Part shown: piece by piece, positions 35,441-45,211 of the stretch
Layout of the letters: each line of letters opens with the position of its first letter
How positions within the stretch are numbered: position 1 is the stretch's first letter
DNA from: Salegentibacter salegens
GTDB taxonomy: Bacteria > Bacteroidota > Bacteroidia > Flavobacteriales > Flavobacteriaceae
Assembly: GCF_900142975.1 (NCBI RefSeq)
Contig: NZ_LT670848.1
Location: 1,860,001 to 1,924,000 of the forward strand
Length of the DNA: 64,000 nt
Direction: 5' to 3'
The notes under the pieces: generated by a model
Database searches by the model: none
Seen by the model: the letters and a program-made list of their open reading frames with translations, nothing else
Told to the model about the DNA's origin: nothing
Program-made: the position numbers and the translations under genes

Positions 35441-35526
35441 CGTCATCCTGAATTTATTTCAGAGCCCGCTCCTAAATTTATTCGGAGATCTAACATGATA
35501 GAACCTGAAACAAGTTCAGGTTGACG
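35441..35526. repeat. REP-like intergenic palindrome, copy D
   Basis: CGTCATCCTGAA-tttat-TTCAG, then a CTCCtAAa/TtcGGAG hairpin, then ACCTGAA-ACAAG-TTCAGGT and GACGT. It is a longer, three-hairpin version. The duplicated copy is at 43934-44019. Confidence 0.65.
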
Positions 35527-35584
35527 TAATAAACCCACTTCTCGAATTAAGGTTTATTATAAAACTGTTTTTTTTGAAAAATTA

Positions 35585-36633
35585 GGCTAAGTTCTAATTA
35601 GCATATTGAATAGTTGTTGTTTGTACTCGTACCATGCGCTATTTGAAGCAAAGGCAATGGCTGTAACTGTTGCCATTTTACTGGTTGAGTTCTTGATTTT
35701 TTCAAGTACCAAGAACCAATTCAAGTAATTCTGTAAGTATTTTGTAGCTACCCCATTGAAAGAATCCATGAACTTTCTCAATCTCATATCCATATTGTTT
35801 ACATTCTGGACATGGTACACCTTATCTACGGTTCGCTGTCCCTTTGAGGTGTTGAACTTTTTATGGGCAATTGTGTTGGCTTTTGCAAAAGCACCATAAC
35901 TTCTATGGCTGTCGCTGCAGAGTACGTCAGCTTTATCAAGTTTCCCTTTAAGTATTCTATTCAGATCCTCTTTACTGATACGACCTCTTGTGGCCACTTT
36001 AAAGTCTTTGTTTCCAGATCTATCACAAGTTGCCACTACAGCTACTTTTTCATCACTTATGCCTGCTTTGCTTGCTTTTTCTCCTCGCATTTTCGGTTTT
36101 CTACCTAAATGACGTCCTCCTTTTTCTGAGTAGGCAAAGAACAGGTCATCGCTTTCGACTATGCCCTGAAACTCTTCTACCGAAACACTGGAAAATGACG
36201 TGAGCAATTTATGTCTCCAATCAAAGGACGTTTGAATTGATATCTCCGTCTCTTCTGCACTTTTCCTGATACTGTAGCCCGACAACAAACAGTATAAATA
36301 CCGATTTAACTTCTCTTTCTTTTTTATATTATACCAAAACTTACCTGTGGTCTCACTGAAATTCTTCTTACAGCCATTGCAAACATAGCGTTGAACGCCT
36401 TTGAGCTTGCCATTGGCACGAACACGCTTTTCTGAGCAATGAGGACAGGTAACTGCTTTTGCCTCGTTGCTGTCCTTTACTTCACTTTCTTGCAAAGACA
36501 ATGATAGCAACGAAGCCACTATCTCTTGTTGAACAGTCGCTGGACTATTAACGAAAAAATCCCTGAAATCTGAAGGTATCATATCTATATAGTTTTACAC
36601 AAATATAAGACATATTCATCTTAGAACAAAGCT
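35585..36633 (-). mobile_element. IS1595-family insertion sequence, copy 2 (hybrid)
   Basis: It has the same 1,049 bp as copy 1. Its flanks do not match: AAAAATTA on the left (35577-35584), which is the target duplication of copy 3, and AAATTTTT on the right (36634-36641), which is that of copy 1. It is therefore a recombinant of the two outer copies. Confidence 0.93.
35587..36582 (-). CDS. IS1595-family transposase, copy 2
   Basis: It is identical to the 331-residue transposase at 27094, with zinc-ribbon and ISXO2-type catalytic domain. It lies in the hybrid IS at the junction of the two duplicated units. Confidence 0.93.
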   Translation of the reverse strand: MIPSDFRDFFVNSPATVQQEIVASLLSLSLQESEVKDSNEAKAVTCPHCSEKRVRANGKLKGVQRYVCNGCKKNFSETTGKFWYNIKKKEKLNRYLYCLLSGYSIRKSAEETEISIQTSFDWRHKLLTSFSSVSVEEFQGIVESDDLFFAYSEKGGRHLGRKPKMRGEKASKAGISDEKVAVVATCDRSGNKDFKVATRGRISKEDLNRILKGKLDKADVLCSDSHRSYGAFAKANTIAHKKFNTSKGQRTVDKVYHVQNVNNMDMRLRKFMDSFNGVATKYLQNYLNWFLVLEKIKNSTSKMATVTAIAFASNSAWYEYKQQLFNMLIRT

Positions 36634-36670
36634 AAATTTTTTTATTAGAATAGTTAGCAACTGTACTCAT
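36634..36670 (-). pseudogene. Orphan 5' end of the IS-split hemerythrin gene, second copy
   Basis: ATG at 36670 and the next ten or so codons (MSTVANYSNKK) repeat the start of the gene split by IS copy 1, but here the rest of that gene is absent, because the IS to its left is followed by the wza upstream region. It is a by-product of the duplication. Confidence 0.8.
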
Positions 36671-36760
36671 TATTATCAATTTTATTGCCCGGCTCCCGTG
36701 GAAACCAATTTCTGTTTTAATTTTGAAGCTGAAATACTGATTCTGAATTAAGAAACTGAC

Positions 36761-37220
36761 TTAATTTTCCCAGAAATGATCCTGCCAGTCATCATCAGAG
36801 AACTGAATTCCATTATGGTGCTTTTCAATTTCAGCTAGTTGTTCTACTGAAGCAGCTTCCTGAATTTCATTAAAAAGAATGCGTTCTTCAAATCTAATAT
36901 GGCTATCCAACTCCTCTTCAATATTGTTTAAAGCAATTTCAACTTCAGTATCCTGGGAAAACAATCGTTTTAATCTGCGATGCTCTTTAAGGGCTCGTTT
37001 TACAAGTTTATTATCCTAATACCGGAAAAATATATTGCTCTTCAGCTTTAAAATGTGGATCGAGATAATGAATTTTAAACCATTCGGTATAGGCTTTTAT
37101 TCTCGCGACCTCAACTTCTTTTCTTACTCCCTGTCTTATTTTCCAGCATAACAATAAACCATGATGATGTTCCCTGCTAAGAGGTTTTAGAGCTTCATGT
37201 CGCTTAATTGGTTGTTTCAT
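36761..37220 (-). pseudogene. Frameshifted hemerythrin-domain gene, second copy
   Basis: It is identical to 28268-28727, with the same frameshift after YIFPVLG. The two halves together would form one hemerythrin bundle. The shared lesion shows that it predates the duplication. Confidence 0.8.
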
Positions 37221-37424
37221 AATAGGTTTAATTTATTATTGCATAATACATTGTAAACATAAAATATGCTTTTTAATATTCTCAAGCTTTAAAAAAATGA
37301 ATAATCAACCTTAATCAATTATAAATACAAAAGTGAAAAAATCGATACTCTTCCTTTATGAGGGAAATCATACTTACTTTTTATAAAAGTACAAAAGGAT
37401 AAGTAGGAGGAATAAGAGGTAGAG

Positions 37425-38213
37425 CTATTTATGAAGAATTAAAATTGGTAACCGATTACTAAGCCGAAAATCCATGTCTTTTCTCGCATTTAAAAAATGA
37501 TTACACACTCTCAGGTTTTTGGCCATTAATATAATCAGGTCAAATTCATCATTTACTCTTTTCATTAATTCTTTACCTGGTAGTTTGGTTTCGGGTGAAT
37601 ACTCTATTGTAAATTTTTCTTTTAGAAAAGAGGGATATTGGTCATCACGCTTACAATCTGTTTTATTCCCCAATATAAGAAGGGTTCCAGCTGGTTTAAG
37701 TAGTAAATGCGAATGATTTAGAAAACTCAATAAACTTACATCGAATGCAGCCGAACTTTCAACCGGAATAATTAGTTTATCGGGCTTAGTAAATTTTTTA
37801 TTCTCGGGAATTGCTAAAAGATTACATTTTATCTTTTTAATTATTTCGTTAGTAAAATTCCCAATAATTGCTGTGTGGTTTAATCTTTTATTTGGTGCTC
37901 CCATGATTATTAAATCAATCTTTTTTTCTTCAACAAATCTGCGGGTAGCGTTTATCAGGTTTTCTTCAGAATAATTTGCTGTAAACAAATGTTGACTATT
38001 ATTAGAAATCAACTTAAGTTCATCAATACGCTCGTTAATTTGATTTATAGCTATCTGTGTTTTTTTCTTCTCGTCAATTTTTCCCGAGACTTTATTAAAC
38101 ACGCCAACATTTAACAGGTAGAAATTTACCGGAATTTCATTTAAAAACCTTACGGCATATTCTCCAGCGTTTTTGGCAACTTTTGAAAGGTCTGTAAGCA
38201 CAAGGACATTCAT
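37425..38213 (-). CDS. Universal stress protein family (Usp), copy 2
   Basis: It is identical to the 262-residue Usp protein at 28932. It gives a second dose of the gene in the duplicated unit. Confidence 0.82.
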   Translation of the reverse strand: MNVLVLTDLSKVAKNAGEYAVRFLNEIPVNFYLLNVGVFNKVSGKIDEKKKTQIAINQINERIDELKLISNNSQHLFTANYSEENLINATRRFVEEKKIDLIIMGAPNKRLNHTAIIGNFTNEIIKKIKCNLLAIPENKKFTKPDKLIIPVESSAAFDVSLLSFLNHSHLLLKPAGTLLILGNKTDCKRDDQYPSFLKEKFTIEYSPETKLPGKELMKRVNDEFDLIILMAKNLRVCNHFLNARKDMDFRLSNRLPILILHK

Positions 38214-38565
38214 AAACGTAATTAAAAAATATTATCAAGCAAGGTATATCATTGTTCTACAGCTGAATATGATTTTAATCAGGTATATATAATTTAAGAT
38301 TTTCTAAAGCTCATTAAACCATACATAATATGATTTGGCCAAATACCAAAAAACCACGTAAATAATAAAATTCACGTGGTTTTGGTGTTATTTGATAAAA
38401 TAGCCCCGGCAGGATTTATACCGCGATATCAGGGCTTTTACAGATAAAGACTCCCCATTTTATGTTGACGATCTGTGACCTTTAAGTTTGAATCGTTTTG
38501 TACTAATTTAATAATTAAGATTGAATCCTGAAATTAAGGGATGGTTTTTTAAGCATTTCAGACTG

Positions 38566-39927
38566 CTAAAATTCCTTTTTTAAATTAATTCCGGCGCCGT
38601 AAAGAGGTTCGGCTATATTGCTAACTTCAACCCCAAATTGCAGATTCAATTGGACAAAAGATTGCAATACTCTAATATCAAACAATCCTGACAAGATATC
38701 CCGGTTTGGGGTATAGAACCTACCATACCTACCTTCGTTATGAGAAAAACTGAGCAATAATTTCCAGGGATAACTAACAAAATAATTAGAAATATTCCCG
38801 GAAATTCCTAAATGGTGGGCACTAAATTTACTGTTTACAACCTGGTCTAAGTCTTCATCGTAAGTAAAAAAAGGTAGCCCTATAATTCTGCGTTCATAGG
38901 TAAAGCCGGAATGATAAGTTAGAAAATTATTTAGATAATTATCAGCCCCGTGTGGAGAGCCGGCATTGATACTTTGGTTTCTGGTATAGAAAAATTCATA
39001 TAATAGCCCATTAACAAGTCGTTGGTCATCTTCAAAATCCAGGAAAAACCCATATCTGCCATCGGGAAAATTTGCAAAACGGCTACCCGAGCCATCCTCA
39101 AACATATGATTATAGATAAAACTTAATTCAAGTTCAGGATTAATTCTTTTCTTAATTTCCAGTTCGTAAGTACCTAAATGATTACCCAACACATTAACCT
39201 GATCGCTTTTTACTGCATTTTCTCCCCCTTCTCTTCCAGAGATTACTTTTATATAATCTGAAAATCCATCGGGTTGTGGTCCTGATTCGGGGGAATCCCC
39301 TGCCCACTGCGCAAAATGCCTCACTCCTACTTTAAGCTGAAAATCGGGATTAGGTTGGTATACAAAATTGATGCTTTTATGATGCAATCTCGTCCCTTTT
39401 ACAAAACGATCGTTGCCCATTAAATACTCACTCCAGCTGGCTTCAAAACCATAGGCTGATTCCGGTGTAAAGAAAATTGTACGGTTTGTAGATAATGATA
39501 TCCCCGGCATTGGCCTGGCGTTTAGGGACCATAACATATTTTCGTTGGTCGCACTTAAGCCTTTATAAAGTTCTTTTTCCTGCTTGCGCCCCACTACCGC
39601 TTCCAGCCAGTCTGTATTATAAGCTGCATAAATTTCATCCAGAAAAATTTCGTCTTGTATTCCATCCTGATATAAAATACCCGCGCCAATTTCTAAAGAA
39701 TTTCCATTACGGAATTCATTAAACGTTCTTCCTGTAATCCATCCGGAAAGATGTGTTTCTTCCGAAACCCGGCCTCGCTGATTATGAACCATCCAAAAAG
39801 GGAGTCGTTGTAATTCGCCATTGTGAAGATAGGCGTTCAGGTTTACAGAACCGTCAAAATCCCATTGCGCATAACTGCTAAAGGATAGGATACTAAAAAA
39901 GCCTATTAAGGCTAGTTTTTTGATCAT
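38566..39927 (-). CDS. wzi: Capsule assembly protein, Wzi family, copy 2
   Basis: It is identical to the 453-residue barrel at 30073, with the same signal peptide and terminal Phe. The intergenic hairpins behind it (38350-38383 and 38402-38436) are also duplicated. Confidence 0.88.
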   Translation of the reverse strand: MIKKLALIGFFSILSFSSYAQWDFDGSVNLNAYLHNGELQRLPFWMVHNQRGRVSEETHLSGWITGRTFNEFRNGNSLEIGAGILYQDGIQDEIFLDEIYAAYNTDWLEAVVGRKQEKELYKGLSATNENMLWSLNARPMPGISLSTNRTIFFTPESAYGFEASWSEYLMGNDRFVKGTRLHHKSINFVYQPNPDFQLKVGVRHFAQWAGDSPESGPQPDGFSDYIKVISGREGGENAVKSDQVNVLGNHLGTYELEIKKRINPELELSFIYNHMFEDGSGSRFANFPDGRYGFFLDFEDDQRLVNGLLYEFFYTRNQSINAGSPHGADNYLNNFLTYHSGFTYERRIIGLPFFTYDEDLDQVVNSKFSAHHLGISGNISNYFVSYPWKLLLSFSHNEGRYGRFYTPNRDILSGLFDIRVLQSFVQLNLQFGVEVSNIAEPLYGAGINLKKEF

Positions 39928-40036
39928 TTTAAATAAATATTGAGTAGGTTTTTAATTTGTAAAACCCAGCATTAAGAAATCAAAGACGCTGAAAATTTTG
40001 TTAGTTTAAATTTGAGACCGTCTGAAAAAATTAAAA

Positions 40037-40115
40037 CATCATTCTGAATTCATTTCAGAATCTAAGTTGTTAATATTCCAAACATAATAGATCCTGAAAC
40101 AAGTTCAGGATGACG
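40037..40115. repeat. REP-like intergenic palindrome, copy B' (duplicate of 31544-31622)
   Basis: It is the second copy of the element between wzc and wzi, identical to the first because it lies in the duplicated unit. Confidence 0.6.
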
Positions 40116-40352
40116 TAATTGAGGGGCGCGGTTCGGAACAAAATGACGTGGATAAAGGATTTTGTTCGACATGGGATGACGTAGTCAGGAGGATCTGGTT
40201 CGGCCTCAAGCGGACCCATCAGAAACCCTGTACTAACGAATCCCGCAATCGCAGAGTGCACAACGGGGCTTCGACTATCCTTTCTTACCGTCGGGCGCAG
40301 CCTAACAACCCGAAAACCACCAAACCGTCAACTCAGAACAGAAAATACCGTT

Positions 40353-42764
40353 TTACAAAGCCGCCGCTTTCTCCTTAAGCCTTTTAAAGAACGATTTCTT
40401 TTCTTCACCGTAGGCATATCCATATTTATTACCATAACCAAAATTAGCAAGCTCTACATCATTCAGTACAAAACTTACATCGTGTAATTTTCCTTCGTTT
40501 TTAGCGTCTACGGCAAATCCGAGTAGTTTCTTTTCTGTATAACCAGCGCGAGCTACGTAAAGCGTTAAATCGGCGTATTTATTGATTAAAAAGGTATCGG
40601 CTACAAGCATTGATGGCGCAGTATCTACAATAATATAATCGTAAAGACCTTCCAATTCACTTAATAGCTTTGCCATTCTTTCACTTCTAAGTAGTTCTGA
40701 AGGATTGGGAGGGATATGCCCTGAAGCGATAATATCTAATTTTTCATGGGCTTTTGCTGTGGTAATGATATCTTTAATTTCGGTATCTGCATTATAAAGA
40801 TAATCACTAACCCCAGAATATGAACGGGCCTTGGTCTCGTATCGCTGAAGCTGCGGATTTCTTAGATCGGCACCAATGATTACTACCTTTTTACCCATAT
40901 TAGCTAAAGTGATCGCGAGGTTAAATGCAATAAAGGTTTTTCCTTCACCTTTAACCGTAGAGGTTACAAATAATTTAATTCCTTTCTCCTTATCTCCTGC
41001 CCCAACTAATAAGTATTGAAGGTTGGTTACCATAATCCTAAAAGCTTCCGCAAGTACAGATCTATCATTTACAGAAATCAGATCATTTTCTTTCCTTGCA
41101 ATCCTTGGGATTTCCCCAACAATAGGAATTTCTTTTGTCGCGTTTTCTATATCAGTTCTATCGGTGACTTTATTATTCAATAAATTCTTAACATAGATAA
41201 TTAGAAAAGGTATAAGTAAACCCAAAATTAAAGCAGCCAGTAAAATGATTTTCGACTTTGGTGAAACCGGAGCGGAATCACTATAAGCACTATCTACAAT
41301 CTTTGCCTTAGGAGCGGTAACCGCCAGGGATAAGGAATTCTCTTCCCTCTTTTCAAGCAAAAATAAATACAGCGCTTCTTTAATATTTTGCTGTCTCTCG
41401 ATTCCTCTATACTGTCTTTCTTTTGCCGGCACTGCAGAAATTTGCGAGCCTATTACCGCCGCCTGCCTGTCCAGGTCTTCCTGTGCAATAAGAAGATTAC
41501 TACGCATTCTTTCAAGGCTTTGCAAAACATTGCCCCGCATCTGGTCTATTTGGGAATTCAATCTTACAACCACCGGGTTTTCTTCGGTAGACGCACTTAA
41601 AATCCTGTTTCTTTCTAAAACCAGGGTATTGTACTCTTTGATCATATCATTAACTCCCTCTTCTTGAATTCCAAGGTTTGCCGGTAAAAGATCTGATGGT
41701 CTATTTCCTTTTAAATGATCTAACATGGCGTTGGCCAATTCCAACTGGGTACCTACTTCCTGTTGGCGCTTCTTATAATCGCTGGCATTTTCTATAAATA
41801 ATTCTGATTCAGCTTCGATATTAGTAAGCTGATTAGATTCTTTAAATTCTTCTTTGCCAACTTCAACCGAATCCAATTCCTGGTTAATAATACTCAAACG
41901 TTCATCAATAAAAGAAGCGGTATTGGTAGCTACCAGATTTTTATCTTCAATCGCCTGCCGGTTGTATTCTAAGATCAACTGGTCTAATATATCCTGTGCT
42001 TTTTCAGTCACCGGGTCTACCAGGCTTAACACTAAAAGACTGGAGTTTTTATCGGTAAGGTTGACCTGTACTCCTTCCCGGTATTTTCTTACTACAGCTT
42101 CTACCGGACTAAATTGTACACTAACTTCCAGGTCTTCATCTTCATCTTCATCTCCAAGCTCAATGACGGTTTTCTCGAGCGTGATATCTGCAAAACCTAT
42201 ATTTACCGGGTTCCCAAATTTTCCCTCAAAAGTCTTATCGGTTTCGGTATTTTTTAAAGTAAAATCATTTTTAGATTGGGGAGTAATCAAAAAACGATTT
42301 CCCAGTTCTTCTTTTATATTCCTACTTAATTTTTCTTCATCCAATTGCAAAACCTTTATGTTAAAAGGAGAATTATTATAAAGCTCCCGGGATTTTACGC
42401 CTGCTTCATCGTAATAGGTAATATTTAAATCCAATGCCTTAATGGTTTGGGTCATTAAAGTTTTAGACTTTAAAATACCAATTTCATTTTCGATACTGCT
42501 GGCACCCATTCCGCTTAAAAGTCCGAGATCGGCAAAAGCGGCCATTTCTGAAGAAGGACCTTTGCTTTCTTCATCTTTAATAATTATACTGGCGGTTGTA
42601 CTGTATTGCGCAGTGGTATATTTTAAGTATACAAAACCAATAAGTACACATAAGATTACTCCGAAAACAAACCAGGGCCAGTACTTTAGGTATTTATCGA
42701 GTTCTTCCCTTAAGTTAATTTCTTCTTCCTGGGGTCTTATAGGGGTATGTTGTTGTTGAGACAT
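40353..42764 (-). CDS. wzc: Wzc-type tyrosine autokinase, copy 2
   Basis: It is identical to the 803-residue protein at 31860, including the Walker motifs and C-terminal tyrosine cluster. Of the two copies, this set lies nearer to the polysaccharide synthesis genes, from which it is separated by IS copy 3. Confidence 0.94.
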   Translation of the reverse strand: MSQQQHTPIRPQEEEINLREELDKYLKYWPWFVFGVILCVLIGFVYLKYTTAQYSTTASIIIKDEESKGPSSEMAAFADLGLLSGMGASSIENEIGILKSKTLMTQTIKALDLNITYYDEAGVKSRELYNNSPFNIKVLQLDEEKLSRNIKEELGNRFLITPQSKNDFTLKNTETDKTFEGKFGNPVNIGFADITLEKTVIELGDEDEDEDLEVSVQFSPVEAVVRKYREGVQVNLTDKNSSLLVLSLVDPVTEKAQDILDQLILEYNRQAIEDKNLVATNTASFIDERLSIINQELDSVEVGKEEFKESNQLTNIEAESELFIENASDYKKRQQEVGTQLELANAMLDHLKGNRPSDLLPANLGIQEEGVNDMIKEYNTLVLERNRILSASTEENPVVVRLNSQIDQMRGNVLQSLERMRSNLLIAQEDLDRQAAVIGSQISAVPAKERQYRGIERQQNIKEALYLFLLEKREENSLSLAVTAPKAKIVDSAYSDSAPVSPKSKIILLAALILGLLIPFLIIYVKNLLNNKVTDRTDIENATKEIPIVGEIPRIARKENDLISVNDRSVLAEAFRIMVTNLQYLLVGAGDKEKGIKLFVTSTVKGEGKTFIAFNLAITLANMGKKVVIIGADLRNPQLQRYETKARSYSGVSDYLYNADTEIKDIITTAKAHEKLDIIASGHIPPNPSELLRSERMAKLLSELEGLYDYIIVDTAPSMLVADTFLINKYADLTLYVARAGYTEKKLLGFAVDAKNEGKLHDVSFVLNDVELANFGYGNKYGYAYGEEKKSFFKRLKEKAAAL

Positions 42765-42770
42765 AATAGG

Positions 42771-43568
42771 TTATCTGGTTAAAAGTACGGCAACTGAAAC
42801 TAAAACGGAGGCGATAGAAATATAAACCCCGGCATTCCGGTTATAATTTGCACTTTGTCTTTGGGGACCATTGGGCTCTACGTAAATAACATCATTTTGT
42901 TGTAAATGATAGTACGGCGAATTAATAACATCGGCATCACCGAGGTCGAGGTAGGCATGAGTAGTTCTGCCATTTTCTTCCCGCATTACCAGTACATTAT
43001 CCCGTTTACCGTAAATCGTCATATCCCCGGCCATTCCCAGGGCCTGGGGTAAAGTAAAATAATCGTCCTCTACATCAAAAGTTCCCGGGCGGGTTACCTC
43101 TCCCAATACACTTACCTGGAAGTTTACCACCCTCACATTTACAATGGGATCCTGAACGTATCTTTTAATTTGCTCCTTTAAATTAGCTGCAAATTCTTCC
43201 TGGCTATAACCTTCGGCTTTAGTTTTACCCAAAAAAGGAAAATCTATATTACCATCTTTTCCTACCAGGTAAGTTTGGAGTTGCTGCCTGCCATTTACCG
43301 ATAATCCAATTTGTTCTCCACCGGCTGGAACGCCAATAACTGGAAGGTTAAATGGGATAGCCGCATCTTGCTGTTCGGCAGCAACACTAATGGTAAGCAG
43401 GTCATTTGGTTTAATTTGTAAACTCCTATTAGATTGTTCTTCCATTTTAGCCTCTGCTTCTTCCAAACCCTGGAAATAGACAATTTCCTGGCGGGAAACA
43501 CAGGAAGAAACCAAAAAAATGCAAAAAAGCCCTAAGGCAGGTAATCGAAAGAAATGGGGTAATTTCAT
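42771..43568 (-). CDS. wza: Wza-type polysaccharide export lipoprotein, copy 2
   Basis: It is identical to the 265-residue lipoprotein at 34278. The upstream region (43569-44077) repeats the REP-like elements (43610-43689 and 43934-44019) and the hairpin (43836-43862), and then runs into IS copy 3. Confidence 0.92.
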   Translation of the reverse strand: MKLPHFFRLPALGLFCIFLVSSCVSRQEIVYFQGLEEAEAKMEEQSNRSLQIKPNDLLTISVAAEQQDAAIPFNLPVIGVPAGGEQIGLSVNGRQQLQTYLVGKDGNIDFPFLGKTKAEGYSQEEFAANLKEQIKRYVQDPIVNVRVVNFQVSVLGEVTRPGTFDVEDDYFTLPQALGMAGDMTIYGKRDNVLVMREENGRTTHAYLDLGDADVINSPYYHLQQNDVIYVEPNGPQRQSANYNRNAGVYISIASVLVSVAVLLTR

Positions 43569-44077
43569 TTATTTTTATTAATCTTAATATTAGAATTAAA
43601 TACTTTTTAACGTCAATCCCGAATTTGCTTCGCGATTCTAAGATCCTAGTCTTATCGTATTAGATCCTGAAACAAGTTCAGGATGACGTTTAATTTTTGG
43701 GCCCAGCACTATGCTGTATTCATTTAATTAAAAATTTGTGCGAATATATTAATTTATGTTAATTTTTACTTAAGATTGTCGGTAGACTTTAGTCGTTTGG
43801 CAGATTTTTTCACTCTTTATCTGTTAGATCGAGTGTTTCGATGTAATCAGGGTACATCGAAAACTACTAGTCTTTAGACGGTATCCGTGTTTGGTTTTGT
43901 TGTTTAGTGTTTTTGGCTCCCGCTTAATTTTATCGTCATCCTGAATTTATTTCAGAGCCCGCTCCTAAATTTATTCGGAGATCTAACATGATAGAACCTG
44001 AAACAAGTTCAGGTTGACGTAATAAACCCACTTCTCGAATTAAGGTTTATTATAAAACTGTTTTTTTTGAAAAATTA

Positions 44078-45126
44078 GGCTAAGTTCTAATTAGCATATT
44101 GAATAGTTGTTGTTTGTACTCGTACCATGCGCTATTTGAAGCAAAGGCAATGGCTGTAACTGTTGCCATTTTACTGGTTGAGTTCTTGATTTTTTCAAGT
44201 ACCAAGAACCAATTCAAGTAATTCTGTAAGTATTTTGTAGCTACCCCATTGAAAGAATCCATGAACTTTCTCAATCTCATATCCATATTGTTTACATTCT
44301 GGACATGGTACACCTTATCTACGGTTCGCTGTCCCTTTGAGGTGTTGAACTTTTTATGGGCAATTGTGTTGGCTTTTGCAAAAGCACCATAACTTCTATG
44401 GCTGTCGCTGCAGAGTACGTCAGCTTTATCAAGTTTCCCTTTAAGTATTCTATTCAGATCCTCTTTACTGATACGACCTCTTGTGGCCACTTTAAAGTCT
44501 TTGTTTCCAGATCTATCACAAGTTGCCACTACAGCTACTTTTTCATCACTTATGCCTGCTTTGCTTGCTTTTTCTCCTCGCATTTTCGGTTTTCTACCTA
44601 AATGACGTCCTCCTTTTTCTGAGTAGGCAAAGAACAGGTCATCGCTTTCGACTATGCCCTGAAACTCTTCTACCGAAACACTGGAAAATGACGTGAGCAA
44701 TTTATGTCTCCAATCAAAGGACGTTTGAATTGATATCTCCGTCTCTTCTGCACTTTTCCTGATACTGTAGCCCGACAACAAACAGTATAAATACCGATTT
44801 AACTTCTCTTTCTTTTTTATATTATACCAAAACTTACCTGTGGTCTCACTGAAATTCTTCTTACAGCCATTGCAAACATAGCGTTGAACGCCTTTGAGCT
44901 TGCCATTGGCACGAACACGCTTTTCTGAGCAATGAGGACAGGTAACTGCTTTTGCCTCGTTGCTGTCCTTTACTTCACTTTCTTGCAAAGACAATGATAG
45001 CAACGAAGCCACTATCTCTTGTTGAACAGTCGCTGGACTATTAACGAAAAAATCCCTGAAATCTGAAGGTATCATATCTATATAGTTTTACACAAATATA
45101 AGACATATTCATCTTAGAACAAAGCT
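44078..45126 (-). mobile_element. IS1595-family insertion sequence, copy 3
   Basis: It has 1,049 bp with an intact 8-base target duplication AAAAATTA (44070-44077 and 45127-45134). It lies between the WecA-like gene and the wza upstream region, so it may separate the export genes from a promoter shared with the synthesis genes. Confidence 0.93.
44080..45075 (-). CDS. IS1595-family transposase, copy 3
   Basis: It is identical to the transposase at 27094 (331 residues, zinc-ribbon plus ISXO2-type catalytic domain), with the promoter at 45093-45122. Confidence 0.93.
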   Translation of the reverse strand: MIPSDFRDFFVNSPATVQQEIVASLLSLSLQESEVKDSNEAKAVTCPHCSEKRVRANGKLKGVQRYVCNGCKKNFSETTGKFWYNIKKKEKLNRYLYCLLSGYSIRKSAEETEISIQTSFDWRHKLLTSFSSVSVEEFQGIVESDDLFFAYSEKGGRHLGRKPKMRGEKASKAGISDEKVAVVATCDRSGNKDFKVATRGRISKEDLNRILKGKLDKADVLCSDSHRSYGAFAKANTIAHKKFNTSKGQRTVDKVYHVQNVNNMDMRLRKFMDSFNGVATKYLQNYLNWFLVLEKIKNSTSKMATVTAIAFASNSAWYEYKQQLFNMLIRT

Positions 45127-45211
45127 AAAAATTATTATTGCTTTATCGTGGTGTTTTCAGTAAACTAGAAGATAACCTGCCTACTGCCCACTAACCACTG
45201 TCAACTGTAAC

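Larger units (their letters stand above)
27092..35584. repeat. Tandem duplication, first unit (8,493 bp)
   Basis: This unit (one IS1595 plus 7,444 bp of unique DNA) is followed directly by a second, apparently identical unit at 35585-44077 and by a third IS at 44078. Every open frame in the two units is shifted by exactly 8,493 bases with identical proteins. It carries the hemerythrin paralogue, a Usp gene and the Wzi, Wzc and Wza capsule export genes. The IS flanks show how it formed; see the findings. Confidence 0.95.
35585..44077. repeat. Tandem duplication, second unit (8,493 bp)
   Basis: This is the second, apparently identical copy of 27092-35584. It is followed directly by IS copy 3. 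Confidence 0.95.

Noticed and set aside
26659..45126. Composite transposon carrying capsule genes
   Set aside because: The outer IS copies have separate target duplications and the cargo is chromosomal locus DNA; recombination between independent insertions explains it better.
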